From Segatella oris (lineage in GTDB: Bacteria; Bacteroidota; Bacteroidia; Bacteroidales; Bacteroidaceae): 64,000 nucleotides of DNA. Position 1 is the first letter of the stretch. Each line of letters begins with the position of its first letter. This document shows positions 1 through 8,649 of the stretch, piece after piece. Below the pieces are notes generated by a model. The model was not told the DNA's origin, made no database searches, and was given only the letters and a program-made list of their open reading frames with translations. Made by a program: the position numbers and the translations under genes. The stretch is taken from the NCBI RefSeq assembly GCF_900637655.1, contig NZ_LR134384.1, forward strand, positions 1,674,001-1,738,000. The letters are read 5' to 3'.

Positions 1-132
1 CTTCGATTTCTCCATGATGCCATCTGGGTGTATTTCCTTGTTGGCAATCGACGGAAAAAGACATCGAATGAAACTAAGAAAGACAACACTAAGGCCGAAA
101 CCCTGTAAAAAACGATTTTTGGAAATCTTCAT
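1..132 (-). CDS. N-terminus of a putative exported or membrane-anchored protein (partial)
   Basis: Only the first 44 codons lie in the window; the gene runs off the left edge. An ATG at 132-130 opens a frame with no stop. The visible protein starts with a short basic stretch (MKISKNR), then a hydrophobic run at about residues 10-29, then polar residues. That is what a signal peptide or N-terminal anchor looks like. It is divergent from phoH, with about 100 bp between the two starts. I do not recognise the family from this fragment. The call rests only on the open frame, the start and the hydrophobic N-terminus. Confidence 0.5.
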   Translation of the reverse strand, partial: MKISKNRFLQGFGLSVVFLSFIRCLFPSIANKEIHPDGIMEKSK

Positions 133-181
133 GACCCTATAAATAAACTTTTATTCAGCAGTGCAAAGATAGACCAAATAT

Positions 182-212
182 TTTGTAATCTCAAAAAAAA
201 ACTCTACTTTTG
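182..212 (+). promoter_or_regulatory. Bacteroidota-type promoter upstream of phoH
   Basis: TTTG at 182-185 is followed after exactly 19 bp by TACTTTTG at 205-212. This matches the Bacteroidetes primary-sigma consensus (TTTG near -33, TAnnTTTG near -7). A start of transcription near 219 would leave a leader of about 20 nt before the phoH start codon. It probably drives the phoH-purC-menG-aroE-purM run. Confidence 0.75.
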
Positions 213-238
213 CAAGTAAATTTTAAGAAGCTCATACA

Positions 239-1285
239 TTGATAGAGAAGCATATATTTCTTGAAGATATTGATCCTGTTGTTTTCTATGGCGTCAATAA
301 CAGTCATCTGCAGATGATTAAATCTCTCTTTCCCAAACTGAGAATTGCTGCGCGGGACAATGTCATTAGAATTCTTGGCGACGAGGAAGAGATGGCTAAA
401 ATAGAGGAAGATTTGGCTTCAATACAAAGACATGTGCTAAAATATAATTCCATTTCCGATGAAGATATCCTTGACATTGTAAAAGGCAGAAAGACTAAAG
501 CTGAAGGTGTTAAGGATGTTTTAGTTTACAGTGTGTCGGGAAGACCGATTAAAAGTCGGTCGGGAAATCAGCAGAAACTTGTTGATGCCTTTTCTAAAAA
601 TGATATGATATTCGCTGTTGGTCCTGCCGGAACGGGAAAAACTTATTTAAGTATTGCTCTGGCAGTAAAGGCGCTCAAGGAGAAAACTGCAAAGAAAATC
701 ATCTTGAGTAGGCCTGCTGTCGAAGCTGGTGAAAAGTTGGGGTTCTTGCCTGGCGACATGAAAGATAAAATTGATCCTTATCTTCAACCTTTATATGATG
801 CGCTTGAAGATATGATTCCGGCAGTCAAATTGCAAGACATGATGGAAAAACATGTTATTCAGATTGCCCCACTCGCTTTTATGCGCGGACGCACATTAAG
901 TGATGCAGTAGTTATTTTGGATGAAGCTCAGAATACAACTCCGCAGCAAATAAGAATGTTCCTGACCAGAATGGGCTGGAATACGAAGATGATTATCACG
1001 GGTGATATGACTCAAATAGATTTGCCTAAAGAGCAGAAAAACGGTCTTAAGGAAGCATTGCATATTCTTGGCAAAGTAGAAGGTATAAGCGTGATTAATC
1101 TTTCCCAGAAAGATATTGTAAGGCACAAGCTTGTCACTCGGATTGTTGATGCCTATGATGCTTTTGATAAAGTGAAAGATCAGGAGCGTGAGGAAAGAAG
1201 ACAAAAGCCTCCCAAAGAGCGAAGAAAACAGAACTTAGAAGAAGAATATACAATATTAGAAAATTCAGACAACGACTTTAATTAA
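239..1285 (+). CDS. phoH: PhoH-family ATPase
   Basis: Cytoplasmic P-loop ATPase of the PhoH-like family, which is linked to RNA metabolism and the phosphate or stress response; its exact cellular role is not settled. Walker A is GPAGTGKT at residues 128-135 and Walker B is VVILDEAQN from residue 224. The 348-residue length and the N-terminal region before the P-loop are normal for the Bacteroidales form. The start is a TTG at 239, chosen because the N-terminal sequence ([13 protein letters not shown]) is family-like and a consensus promoter sits just upstream. The C-terminal tail after about residue 310 is highly charged. It is the first gene of a tight plus-strand cluster, with purC beginning 8 nt after its stop. 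Confidence 0.9.
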   Translation: MIEKHIFLEDIDPVVFYGVNNSHLQMIKSLFPKLRIAARDNVIRILGDEEEMAKIEEDLASIQRHVLKYNSISDEDILDIVKGRKTKAEGVKDVLVYSVSGRPIKSRSGNQQKLVDAFSKNDMIFAVGPAGTGKTYLSIALAVKALKEKTAKKIILSRPAVEAGEKLGFLPGDMKDKIDPYLQPLYDALEDMIPAVKLQDMMEKHVIQIAPLAFMRGRTLSDAVVILDEAQNTTPQQIRMFLTRMGWNTKMIITGDMTQIDLPKEQKNGLKEALHILGKVEGISVINLSQKDIVRHKLVTRIVDAYDAFDKVKDQEREERRQKPPKERRKQNLEEEYTILENSDNDFN

Positions 1286-1293
1286 TATTGAAA

Positions 1294-2244
1294 ATGAAAG
1301 CTTTAACAAAGACAGATTTCCATTTCGATGGACAGAAAAGTGTTTACCATGGTAAAGTTCGTGATGTATATAACATCAACGATGATTTAATGGTAATGGT
1401 TGCAACCGACAGAATTTCTGCTTTTGACGTGGTCTTGCCAAAGGGAATTCCGTTCAAGGGACAAGTGTTGAACCAGATTGCTGCTAAATTTCTGGATGCA
1501 ACAAGTGACATTTGTCCAAACTGGAAAATGGCAACTCCTGACCCTATGGTAACAGTTGGGCTTAAATGTGAAGGCTTTCGCGTTGAGATGATTATCCGTT
1601 CTATCCTCACAGGCAGTGCTTGGCGTTCTTATAAAGAGGGTTGTCGTGAGCTATGTGGCGTTAAACTTCCTGATGGAATGCGTGAAAACGAGAAATTCCC
1701 TGAGCCAATCGTCACTCCGACGACAAAGGCTGATGAGGGGCACGACTTGAATATTTCCAAGGAAGAAATTATAGCACAAGGGATTGTTTCAAAAGAAGAT
1801 TACGAAATTATAGAGGATTATACCAAGAAACTCTTCAAGCGTGGACAGGAAATAGCAGCTAAGCAAGGACTGATTTTGGTTGACACAAAATATGAATTTG
1901 GTAAGCGTGATGGAAAGATTTATTTGATAGATGAAATCCATACACCAGACTCAAGTCGTTATTTTTACGCTGAAGGCTACGAAGAGAAACTTGCAGCAGG
2001 AAAGCCTCAGAAGCAGTTGTCAAAGGAATTTGTACGTCAATGGTTGATTGAGCATAACTTTATGAATGAACCAGGACAGCAAATGCCCGAGATTACTGAC
2101 GAATATGCTGACAGCGTTAGTGATAGATACATTGAACTGTATGAGCATATTACTGGAGAAAAGTTTGATAGAAGCATTGAATGTGGAGATATTGCAGCGA
2201 GAATAGAAAATAATGTTGCAACTTATCTGAAGACAGTCAGATAA
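1294..2244 (+). CDS. purC: Phosphoribosylaminoimidazole-succinocarboxamide synthase (SAICAR synthetase)
   Basis: Makes SAICAR from CAIR, aspartate and ATP in purine synthesis. The chain is about 316 residues, the longer form common in Bacteroidota and eukaryote-like sequences. Typical stretches are YHGKVRDVY near the N-terminus, [13 protein letters not shown], and [20 protein letters not shown] and [12 protein letters not shown] form the catalytic/ADP region. A TTG two codons upstream (1288) is also in frame, but ATG at 1294 gives the usual MKALTKTDF start. It sits 8 nt after phoH and 18 nt before menG, so co-transcription is likely; purM lies three genes downstream in the same run. Confidence 0.95.
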   Translation: MKALTKTDFHFDGQKSVYHGKVRDVYNINDDLMVMVATDRISAFDVVLPKGIPFKGQVLNQIAAKFLDATSDICPNWKMATPDPMVTVGLKCEGFRVEMIIRSILTGSAWRSYKEGCRELCGVKLPDGMRENEKFPEPIVTPTTKADEGHDLNISKEEIIAQGIVSKEDYEIIEDYTKKLFKRGQEIAAKQGLILVDTKYEFGKRDGKIYLIDEIHTPDSSRYFYAEGYEEKLAAGKPQKQLSKEFVRQWLIEHNFMNEPGQQMPEITDEYADSVSDRYIELYEHITGEKFDRSIECGDIAARIENNVATYLKTVR

Positions 2245-2262
2245 TTTATTTAAAGGCATTGC

Positions 2263-2997
2263 ATGTATAAACAAGAAGAGATAAAGCCTTACGGTAAGGA
2301 GGGTGAGAAAGGAAAGTTGGTTGAGGAAATGTTTGATAACATTGCCCCGACATATGATACGCTAAATCACCGTCTCTCTTGGGATATAGATAAAGGCTGG
2401 CGAAAGAAAGCAATTCGCCAGCTTTTGCCCTTTCAACCGAAAGCAATTTTGGATATTGCAACGGGTACAGGTGACTTTGCTATATTGTCTGCAAAAGAAC
2501 TTCGCCCTCAAAGAATGATTGGAATAGATATCAGCGAGGGGATGATGAAGATCGGACAGAAGAAAGTTGAAGCTGAAGGGCTACAGCATATTGTTTCTTT
2601 CAAAAAGGATGATTGTACACACTTGTCATTCGATGATAATTCTTTCGATGCTGTTACGGCTGCTTTCGGCATCCGTAATTTTCAGAATCTTGACCAAGGT
2701 TTGAGTGAGATGTATCGTGTCTTGAAGCCTAATGGTCATCTAAGCATTGTGGAATTAACTACACCTGTGAGTTTCCCCATGAAGCAATTGTTTAAGTTAT
2801 ACTCACATACGATACTCCCTGTATATGGAAAATTAATTTCAAAAGATACCAGTGCATACAGCTATCTGACCAAAACTATAGAGGCTTTTCCGCAAGGTGA
2901 AGTGATGTTAGATATCCTTAGGAAAGCTGGTTTTAAGAATGCGAGCTTCAAAAGGCTTACCTTTGGTATTTGTACAATGTATTTTGCAACGAAGTAA
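2263..2997 (+). CDS. menG: Demethylmenaquinone methyltransferase (UbiE/MenG)
   Basis: SAM-dependent C-methyltransferase for the last step of menaquinone synthesis. The SAM-binding glycine loop is [10 protein letters not shown] at residues 64-73. The family signature [13 protein letters not shown] lies near the N-terminus, and AFGIRNFQN plus [16 protein letters not shown] follow in the usual order. Length is 244 residues, normal for the family. The rest of the menaquinone pathway encoded in this window lies separately on the minus strand between 11.5 and 17.4 kb. This gene sits in a purine/aromatic cluster, 18 nt after purC and 23 nt before aroE. A ubiquinone role is unlikely because the window shows only menaquinone genes. 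Confidence 0.93.
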   Translation: MYKQEEIKPYGKEGEKGKLVEEMFDNIAPTYDTLNHRLSWDIDKGWRKKAIRQLLPFQPKAILDIATGTGDFAILSAKELRPQRMIGIDISEGMMKIGQKKVEAEGLQHIVSFKKDDCTHLSFDDNSFDAVTAAFGIRNFQNLDQGLSEMYRVLKPNGHLSIVELTTPVSFPMKQLFKLYSHTILPVYGKLISKDTSAYSYLTKTIEAFPQGEVMLDILRKAGFKNASFKRLTFGICTMYFATK

Positions 2998-3020
2998 GAA
3001 TTAAATCTCACCTATCAACT

Positions 3021-3767
3021 ATGGATAAATATGGTCTTATAGGATACCCACTCGGACATTCCTTTTCTATAGGGTTCTTCAATGAAAAATTTCAAAATGA
3101 AGGTATTGATGCACAATACTGCAACTTTGAAATACCAAGTTTGGATTGTCTTCCTGAAATTATTGCTCAGAACCCAGACCTCAAAGGCCTGAATGTGACC
3201 ATACCTTATAAGGAAAAGATAATAGATTTTCTTGATGAACTCAGTCCTGAAGCAAAGAACATTGGAGCGGTCAATGTTATTAGAGTGAGCCATAATGGGA
3301 ATAAAACATTCATGAAAGGTTACAATAGTGATGTCATTGGCTTTACTAAAAGCATAGAACCTCTTTTAGAGAGATGCCATAAAAAGGCCTTAATCTTAGG
3401 TACCGGCGGTGCCTCTAAAGCTATTAAATACGGTTTGGAATCTCTTGGATTAGAAACATTATTGGTCAGTAGGTTTGAGCGTCCAGGCACTATACAGTAC
3501 CAATCTGTTACGCCTCAATTACTCCAAGAATATAAGGTGATTGTAAATTGTACTCCATGTGGCATGTATCCTAAAGCAGACGAATGTCCCACCCTACCCT
3601 ATGAAGCTATGGACAGCCATACTTTACTTTATGATTTGATTTATAATCCGGATGAGACCTTGTTTATGCATAAGGGAGCAGAATATGGAGCTACAGTAAA
3701 GAATGGCTTGGAAATGTTGCTGCTTCAAGCCTTTGAAAGTTGGAAATTTTGGAATAGAAAAGAATAA
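3021..3767 (+). CDS. aroE: Shikimate dehydrogenase
   Basis: Reduces 3-dehydroshikimate to shikimate with NADPH. The start is ATG 3021, giving MDKYGLIGYPLGHSFS, the standard N-terminus; an upstream in-frame start at 2970 would overlap menG and is not needed. Residues 8-16 (GYPLGHSFS) bind shikimate. NVTIPYKE carries the catalytic lysine (about K64), and YNSDVIGF has the paired aspartate (about D104). LGTGGASKAI is the nucleotide-binding turn. At 248 residues it is slightly shorter than E. coli AroE. The gene sits 7 nt before purM; aroB, two steps earlier in the pathway, is at 10.5 kb. Confidence 0.93.
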   Translation: MDKYGLIGYPLGHSFSIGFFNEKFQNEGIDAQYCNFEIPSLDCLPEIIAQNPDLKGLNVTIPYKEKIIDFLDELSPEAKNIGAVNVIRVSHNGNKTFMKGYNSDVIGFTKSIEPLLERCHKKALILGTGGASKAIKYGLESLGLETLLVSRFERPGTIQYQSVTPQLLQEYKVIVNCTPCGMYPKADECPTLPYEAMDSHTLLYDLIYNPDETLFMHKGAEYGATVKNGLEMLLLQAFESWKFWNRKE

Positions 3768-3774
3768 ATTTTAT

Positions 3775-4950
3775 ATGACAAGAGATATGGATAATAGATA
3801 TATGATGCGTGGTGTCAGTGCTGCCAAGGAAGATGTTCATAATGCTATTAAGAATATAGATAAAGGTCTTTTCCCGCAGGCTTTCTGCAAAATCATCCCT
3901 GATATCTTAGGAAATGATCCTGAATACTGTAATATCATGCATGCTGACGGTGCGGGAACAAAGTCGTCATTAGCCTATATGTATTGGAAAGAAACTGGTG
4001 ACCTTAGCGTTTGGAAAGGTATTGCACAGGATGCAATTGTCATGAACACAGATGATCTTTTGTGTGTTGGCGCTGTGAATAATATCCTTGTTTCAAGTAC
4101 AATTGGGCGAAATAAAATGTTGGTTCCCGGCGAGGTTATATCAGCCATCATCAATGGAACAGATGAGTTACTTGCTGAAATGAGAAATATGGGTATCGGC
4201 ATTTACCCTACCGGTGGAGAGACTGCTGATGTCGGAGATCTTGTCAGAACGATTATTGTTGACTCAACCGTTACTTGTCGCATGAAGCGAAGTGATGTCA
4301 TAGACAATGCCAATATACGCCCTGGAGATGTAATCGTTGGTCTTAGTTCTACAGGACAGGCTACTTATGAGAAGCAGTATAATGGTGGCATGGGCAGCAA
4401 TGGATTGACCAGTGCCCGACATGATGTGTTTGCAAAATATCTGGCAGAACGTTATCCGGAGAGCTATGACCATGCAGTACCGGAAGAATTGGTTTATAGT
4501 GGAAAGTACAAGTTTGAAGATGCCGTGGAAGGTAGCCCAATTAATGCAGGAAAGCTTGTGCTCTCTCCCACTCGTACCTATGCGCCTGTTATCAAGAAGC
4601 TTTTGGACGAGCTTCGTCCAGAAGTTCATGGTATGGTACATTGTACAGGAGGTGCGCAGACAAAGCTTTTACACTTCATTGGTGACAATTGCAAAGCGAT
4701 AAAAGATAACATGTTCCCTACTCCTCCATTGTTCAAAGCCATTCAGGATTGTTCTGGAACAGATTGGAAAGAAATGTATCAAGTGTTCAATATGGGACAT
4801 CGAATGGAAATATTCGTGCGTCCGGAGATTGCAGATAAGGTGATAACCATCAGTAAAAGCTTTAATATTGAAGCACAGGTTGTTGGCCATATAGAGGAAG
4901 GAAAGCGTAGTCTCACTATTCATTCCGAGTTTGGGACTTTCGAATATTGA
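3775..4950 (+). CDS. purM: Phosphoribosylformylglycinamidine cyclo-ligase (AIR synthetase), Bacteroidota type
   Basis: Closes FGAM to AIR with ATP in purine synthesis. The 391-residue chain belongs to the longer Bacteroidota branch of AIR synthetases. It starts near YMMRGVSAAKEDVHNAI, has HADGAGTKSSLAY in the ATP/phosphate loop, then AQDAIVMNTDDLLCVGA, PTGGETADVGD and GLSSTGQATYE, with MVHCTGGAQTK and NMGHRMEIF in the C-terminal domain. ATG 3775 is chosen because it follows the aroE stop by 7 nt; an in-frame start at 3703 would lie inside aroE. This is the last gene of the phoH-led run. The following 324-bp gap holds the 41-bp repeat. Confidence 0.92.
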   Translation: MTRDMDNRYMMRGVSAAKEDVHNAIKNIDKGLFPQAFCKIIPDILGNDPEYCNIMHADGAGTKSSLAYMYWKETGDLSVWKGIAQDAIVMNTDDLLCVGAVNNILVSSTIGRNKMLVPGEVISAIINGTDELLAEMRNMGIGIYPTGGETADVGDLVRTIIVDSTVTCRMKRSDVIDNANIRPGDVIVGLSSTGQATYEKQYNGGMGSNGLTSARHDVFAKYLAERYPESYDHAVPEELVYSGKYKFEDAVEGSPINAGKLVLSPTRTYAPVIKKLLDELRPEVHGMVHCTGGAQTKLLHFIGDNCKAIKDNMFPTPPLFKAIQDCSGTDWKEMYQVFNMGHRMEIFVRPEIADKVITISKSFNIEAQVVGHIEEGKRSLTIHSEFGTFEY

Positions 4951-5028
4951 ATACTCTGCCACAACATTATATACGTGAATTCTGTTTAAGAATCTGTTTG
5001 GGTTTTGATGGGGTAAAAAATAAAAAAC

Positions 5029-5220
5029 GGCTTTCCAACCCCTTGGAAGAGCAGAAAACTGGAAAAAATGGCTTTCCAACCCCTTGGATGAGCAGAAAAC
5101 TGAAAAAAATGGCTTTCCAACCCCTTGGATGAGCAGAAAACTGAAAAAAGTGGCTTTCCAACCCCTTGGATGAACAGAAAACTGAAAAAAGCGGCTTTCC
5201 AACCCCTTGGAAGCAGAAAG
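5029..5220. repeat. Five-copy 41-bp tandem repeat between purM and prfA
   Basis: The motif GGCTTTCCAACCCCTTGGA starts at 5029, 5070, 5111, 5152 and 5193, exactly 41 bp apart; the fifth copy is cut short. Each unit joins a small inverted repeat (TTCCAA-CCCC-TTGGAA in the first and last copies, one pair shorter in the middle ones) to an A-rich segment close to GCAGAAAACTGAAAAAA. Middle copies are nearly identical, so expansion is recent or copies are being homogenised. Because 41 is not a multiple of three and the units lack stops, long spurious frames run through it on both strands. The rest of the 4951-5274 gap shows nothing else recognisable. Confidence 0.95.
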
Positions 5221-5274
5221 ATAGATGTTTAAACCGAATTCACAACATGATATCATAAGTAAAATTAAAATAAT

Positions 5275-6387
5275 ATGCCAGAAAATAATAGTATACTTGA
5301 AAAGTTAGACGGCCTTGAAAGCCGTTTTGAAGAGGTTAGTACGTTGATTACCGACCCAGATGTAATTGCTGATCAGACACGTTATGTAAAGCTTACCAAG
5401 GAATGGAAAGATTTAGGCGATATCATGAACGCCCGAAAGCGATACATAGCATGCCTCGATTCTATCCGTGAAGCAAAGGATATACTTGCGAATGAGAGCG
5501 ATAGCGACATGAAAGATATGGCTCGTGAAGAGTTACAGCAGAACGAAACTCTCCAACCGCAATTGGAAGAAGAGATAAAACTACTCTTAATCCCCAAGGA
5601 TCCTGAGGATGCAAAGAATGTTCAAATGGAGATACGTGCAGGAACAGGTGGTGATGAAGCAGCTTTATTTGCAGGGGATCTGTTCAACATATATAAGCGC
5701 TTTTGCGACATGAAGGGCTGGACACTCAGTGTCACTGATGTTTCAGAGGGAGCTGTAGGTGGATATAAAGAGATCGATTTTGCTATCAGTGGCACAGATG
5801 TATATGGTACAATGAAATATGAAAGTGGTGTCCATCGTGTTCAACGTGTGCCTGTGACAGAGTCAAACGGCCGTATGCAGACCAGTGCAGCTACTGTTGC
5901 CGTGTTGCCTGAAGCTGATAAATTTGAAGTGAATATCAATGAGGGAGACATCAAGTGGGATACCTTCCGCTCAAGTGGTGCCGGTGGTCAGAACGTTAAT
6001 AAAGTGGAGTCCGGTGTCCGTTTGCGCTATCCCTGGAAGAATCCTAACACTGGTGAGGTTGAAGAGATATTGATTGAATGTACAGAAACGCGTGATCAAC
6101 CCAAGAATAAAGAGCGTGCTTTGAGTCGCCTCTATACTTTTATTCATGACCGCGAACATCAGAAGTATGTTGATGATATTGCAAGCAGAAGGAAAAGTTT
6201 GGTCTCAACAGGTGACCGATCGGCCAAAATCAGAACCTACAACTTCCCACAAGGGCGCGTAACAGACCATAGAATTGGTTATACGACACATGATCTTCAA
6301 GGTTTCTTGGGTGGAAATATTCAGGATATGATCGATGCATTGACTGTAGCAGAAAACGCTGAAAAGCTTAAAGAAAATGAACTTTAA
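5275..6387 (+). CDS. prfA: Peptide chain release factor 1
   Basis: Recognises UAA and UAG and triggers peptide release on the ribosome. GGQ, the peptidyl-tRNA hydrolysis motif, is at residues 237-239 within SSGAGGQNVNKVES. The tripeptide PVT at about 193-195 sits where RF1 proteins carry the PAT/PVT stop-codon-reading motif; RF2 would have SPF there. Length is 370 residues, normal. No programmed frameshift is present, as expected for RF1. The start ATG at 5275 follows an A/T-rich leader just after the 41-bp tandem repeat. A microprotein gene begins 14 nt after the stop. Confidence 0.95.
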   Translation: MPENNSILEKLDGLESRFEEVSTLITDPDVIADQTRYVKLTKEWKDLGDIMNARKRYIACLDSIREAKDILANESDSDMKDMAREELQQNETLQPQLEEEIKLLLIPKDPEDAKNVQMEIRAGTGGDEAALFAGDLFNIYKRFCDMKGWTLSVTDVSEGAVGGYKEIDFAISGTDVYGTMKYESGVHRVQRVPVTESNGRMQTSAATVAVLPEADKFEVNINEGDIKWDTFRSSGAGGQNVNKVESGVRLRYPWKNPNTGEVEEILIECTETRDQPKNKERALSRLYTFIHDREHQKYVDDIASRRKSLVSTGDRSAKIRTYNFPQGRVTDHRIGYTTHDLQGFLGGNIQDMIDALTVAENAEKLKENEL

Positions 6388-6401
6388 ACTATCAAACGGA
6401 G

Positions 6402-6548
6402 ATGGGCATTAAATATACAAAGAAGAATGAGGATCAGGAGCAGCAGGAACGTACAATTCAGGCTGATGATTTTATGCGGCTCATGATTTCTACTCATCGA
6501 AAGGAGAAGGTCAAAACAGAGTTGCCAAAAACTGAAAAACAGAAATAA
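6402..6548 (+). CDS. 48-residue charged microprotein between prfA and pyrF
   Basis: ATG at 6402 is preceded by an ACGGAG ribosome-binding sequence at 4-5 nt spacing. The frame ends in TAA at 6546-6548, one base before the pyrF ATG. The product starts [18 protein letters not shown], then [12 protein letters not shown], then a lysine-rich tail ending TEKQK. It has no signal peptide or membrane segment and is very hydrophilic. Placement with minimal spacing between two essential genes, a good ribosome site and a codon-like pattern support a real gene that short-ORF filters would drop. I do not recognise a family, and function is unknown. Confidence 0.6.
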   Translation: MGIKYTKKNEDQEQQERTIQADDFMRLMISTHRKEKVKTELPKTEKQK

Positions 6549-6549
6549 C

Positions 6550-7374
6550 ATGAACAGAGAACAACTTATAAAAGAGATTTTCGACAAGAAGTCTTTCCTG
6601 TGCGTAGGTTTAGATATCGACCTAAATAAAATACCGAAACATCTGTTGGATGAAGATGATCCTATTTTCGTTTTCAATAAAGCTATTATTGATGCGACCG
6701 CCCCATACTGTGTTTCCTACAAACCTAATCTTGCATTCTATGAGTGCTATGGCATAAAAGGAATGATAGCTTTCGAAAAAACAATCAATTACTTGAAAGA
6801 ACACTATCCTCATCATTTCATAATTGCAGATGCCAAACGTGGTGATATTGGCAATACAAGCCGCATGTATGCCAAGACTTTCTTTGAAGAATATGATCTC
6901 GATGCACTGACTGTTGCACCTTACATGGGTGAAGACAGTGTAAAACCTTTCCTTGAATATGAAGGAAAGTGGGTCATTTTATTGGCTTTGACCAGTAATA
7001 AAGGCAGCCATGATTTCCAGCTTTTCACTTCCGATAATGGTCAGCGCCTGTTTGAAAAGGTGCTATCAAAGAGTCAGGAATGGGGCAACATGGATAACTT
7101 GATGTATGTTGTTGGTGCTACACAAGGTGCAATGTTCCAGGATATTCGAAAGATAGCGCCTGATCACTTCCTTTTAGTTCCTGGTGTTGGAGCACAAGGT
7201 GGTAGTCTTCAGGAAGTCTGCAAGTATGGAATGACGGCAGATTGTGGCCTGTTAGTTAATTCTTCTCGTGGCATTATCTATGCCGGCCAACATGAAGATT
7301 TCGCAGAGAAAGCCGCAAACAGTGCTAAAGAATTGCAACAGCAAATGGCTATTGAACTCTCGCGCTTGCAGTAG
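6550..7374 (+). CDS. pyrF: Orotidine 5'-phosphate decarboxylase (type 2)
   Basis: Decarboxylates OMP to UMP, the last step of UMP synthesis. LCVGLDID at residues 17-24 and [14 protein letters not shown] with the catalytic lysine near K96 mark it. [18 protein letters not shown] and [11 protein letters not shown] are the phosphate-binding strands. Length is 274 residues, the longer class typical of actinobacteria and Bacteroidota rather than the 230-residue E. coli form. It starts one base after the microprotein stop. A possible terminator follows at 7390-7457. Other pyrimidine genes (pyrB, pyrI) are at 41.5 kb. Confidence 0.95.
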   Translation: MNREQLIKEIFDKKSFLCVGLDIDLNKIPKHLLDEDDPIFVFNKAIIDATAPYCVSYKPNLAFYECYGIKGMIAFEKTINYLKEHYPHHFIIADAKRGDIGNTSRMYAKTFFEEYDLDALTVAPYMGEDSVKPFLEYEGKWVILLALTSNKGSHDFQLFTSDNGQRLFEKVLSKSQEWGNMDNLMYVVGATQGAMFQDIRKIAPDHFLLVPGVGAQGGSLQEVCKYGMTADCGLLVNSSRGIIYAGQHEDFAEKAANSAKELQQQMAIELSRLQ

Positions 7375-7389
7375 TTATATAATATAATT

Positions 7390-7457
7390 GCAGAGTTGCC
7401 GGCAAGTGTTTATATATTGTTTCAGCCTCTTTCCCGAACAACTCTGCGCTCTTTTTT
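7390..7457 (+). terminator. Possible pyrF terminator: 9-bp inverted repeat with a long loop and T-run
   Basis: GCAGAGTTG at 7390-7398 is a perfect reverse complement of CAACTCTGC at 7439-7447, followed by GCTC and six Ts ending near 7456. The 40-nt loop is unusually long for a simple intrinsic terminator. It lies between the convergent pyrF and porin genes, where a terminator is expected. It could instead be a small structured 3' RNA. Confidence 0.4.
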
Positions 7458-7488
7458 ACGATATTCAATTTATCGGCTCGCACTGATT

Positions 7489-8619
7489 TTAAAATCTGAA
7501 GTCGACTTCAACATCAATCATGTTATAGTTATGCTTTGACAACGCACGGTCGTTGATGCGGGCATACTCCACATTAATTTGAAAGTTCTTGTGGAAAAGA
7601 TAATCTGCTCCAACCTCATACTGGGTACGTGCCCTATCCCACTCTGCACTTGGACGGTACAAGTCGTAGCGTGCTTTCACATGTAATTTCTTCTGAATGA
7701 CAGGTGCTATAACTAATCCATAGAAGCCATCTGCCTTATTTCCCAAGGTTGTATTCACATCGCAATTCGTGAAATTAGGATCCTGTGCGGTCGTATTAGT
7801 GATGGATTTAGCAAATGCATATCCCGTTGAATGAACATATTCAGAGCGCAAAGTCCAGTCATTAAATTTGTATTCGCCACTGACAGCATAGCGATGTTTA
7901 GGCAAAGAACGAACCTTTCCCGTGTGTGTTACACCTGCATCATCTGTCCAATTCCCCTTACGGGCCACTGAACCTTCCCAGCCAAAGACACCTAATCGCA
8001 GACCATCTACGGGTATTACCCAAATACCACCAATGATATCTTTGCGCTGGTCAACATCTTTTGTATTGATACCTTGGCCGTTAAACACCCCTATTTGGTA
8101 GTGTAAAAGGTTGCGCCCCGCTGCATTCTTGAGGAAATCACCTTGAATTTGAAGACCTATATCGCGGCCGTTGCTGGGCTGTTCACCACTTCTGTCACTG
8201 AAGCCGGCCAGTTTCGAAGTGATCTGTCCCACGCACATAAATCCCTGGTCAATGGGATGAATGGGATTTTCAAACGTAAATGGTCGCTTAAACTGGCCTA
8301 ACTTCACCTTGAAATAATCATATTTCTGCCACTCTACAAATAGGTCTACAAGACGTGGACTGCTTCCCAATGTCGATGTGTTTCCATTGAATTGAGCCTG
8401 TGCCTTCCAATAAAAATCATTTAAGATACGTCCGTCTAAAGACAAACGGAACAATCGCAGATTAAATGAATTGCCTTTGCTTCCTTCTTGATCAGTATAT
8501 TGATACTGGGTCATTCCATAGCCAGAGAGTTTAATGTTGCTGAACCATTCCTTCTTCTGTGCACTACCTGACAGTGTGACAAGCACGAGCAATGCAACGC
8601 ATAAGCCTTTTCTCACCAT
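7489..8619 (-). CDS. Outer-membrane porin, phosphate-selective porin O/P type
   Basis: A 376-residue outer-membrane beta-barrel. An N-terminal signal peptide ends near SGSAQ (residues 1-21). The mature part opens with alternating strands (IKLSGYGMTQYQYTD) and contains LRLFRLSLDGRILNDFYWKAQ, typical of the OprP/porin O-P family in Bacteroidota. HPIDQGFMCVGQITSKLAGFSDRSGEQPSNGRD-like loop segments carry the family's usual glycine and arginine pattern. The chain ends in VDVEVDFRF-like alternating residues with a terminal phenylalanine, the usual barrel-assembly signal. It lies 30 nt downstream of rlmD on the same strand, so read-through is possible. Substrate is not shown by sequence; phosphate or other anions are family-based guesses. 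Confidence 0.8.
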   Translation of the reverse strand: MVRKGLCVALLVLVTLSGSAQKKEWFSNIKLSGYGMTQYQYTDQEGSKGNSFNLRLFRLSLDGRILNDFYWKAQAQFNGNTSTLGSSPRLVDLFVEWQKYDYFKVKLGQFKRPFTFENPIHPIDQGFMCVGQITSKLAGFSDRSGEQPSNGRDIGLQIQGDFLKNAAGRNLLHYQIGVFNGQGINTKDVDQRKDIIGGIWVIPVDGLRLGVFGWEGSVARKGNWTDDAGVTHTGKVRSLPKHRYAVSGEYKFNDWTLRSEYVHSTGYAFAKSITNTTAQDPNFTNCDVNTTLGNKADGFYGLVIAPVIQKKLHVKARYDLYRPSAEWDRARTQYEVGADYLFHKNFQINVEYARINDRALSKHNYNMIDVEVDFRF

Positions 8620-8649
8620 AATTCATGAATTAGAAAATTAATATTTTTG

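Noticed and set aside
5029-5220. CRISPR or phage attachment site
   Set aside because: The whole 41-bp unit is repeated with no unique spacers, and no integrase is nearby.
4669-5256. A long minus-strand frame of 195 codons, plus shorter frames on both strands, through the 41-bp repeat
   Set aside because: The frames are open only because the repeat unit has no stops. Half of the long one lies antisense to purM, its repeated peptide is a by-product of the tandem DNA, and no ribosome site or family is evident.
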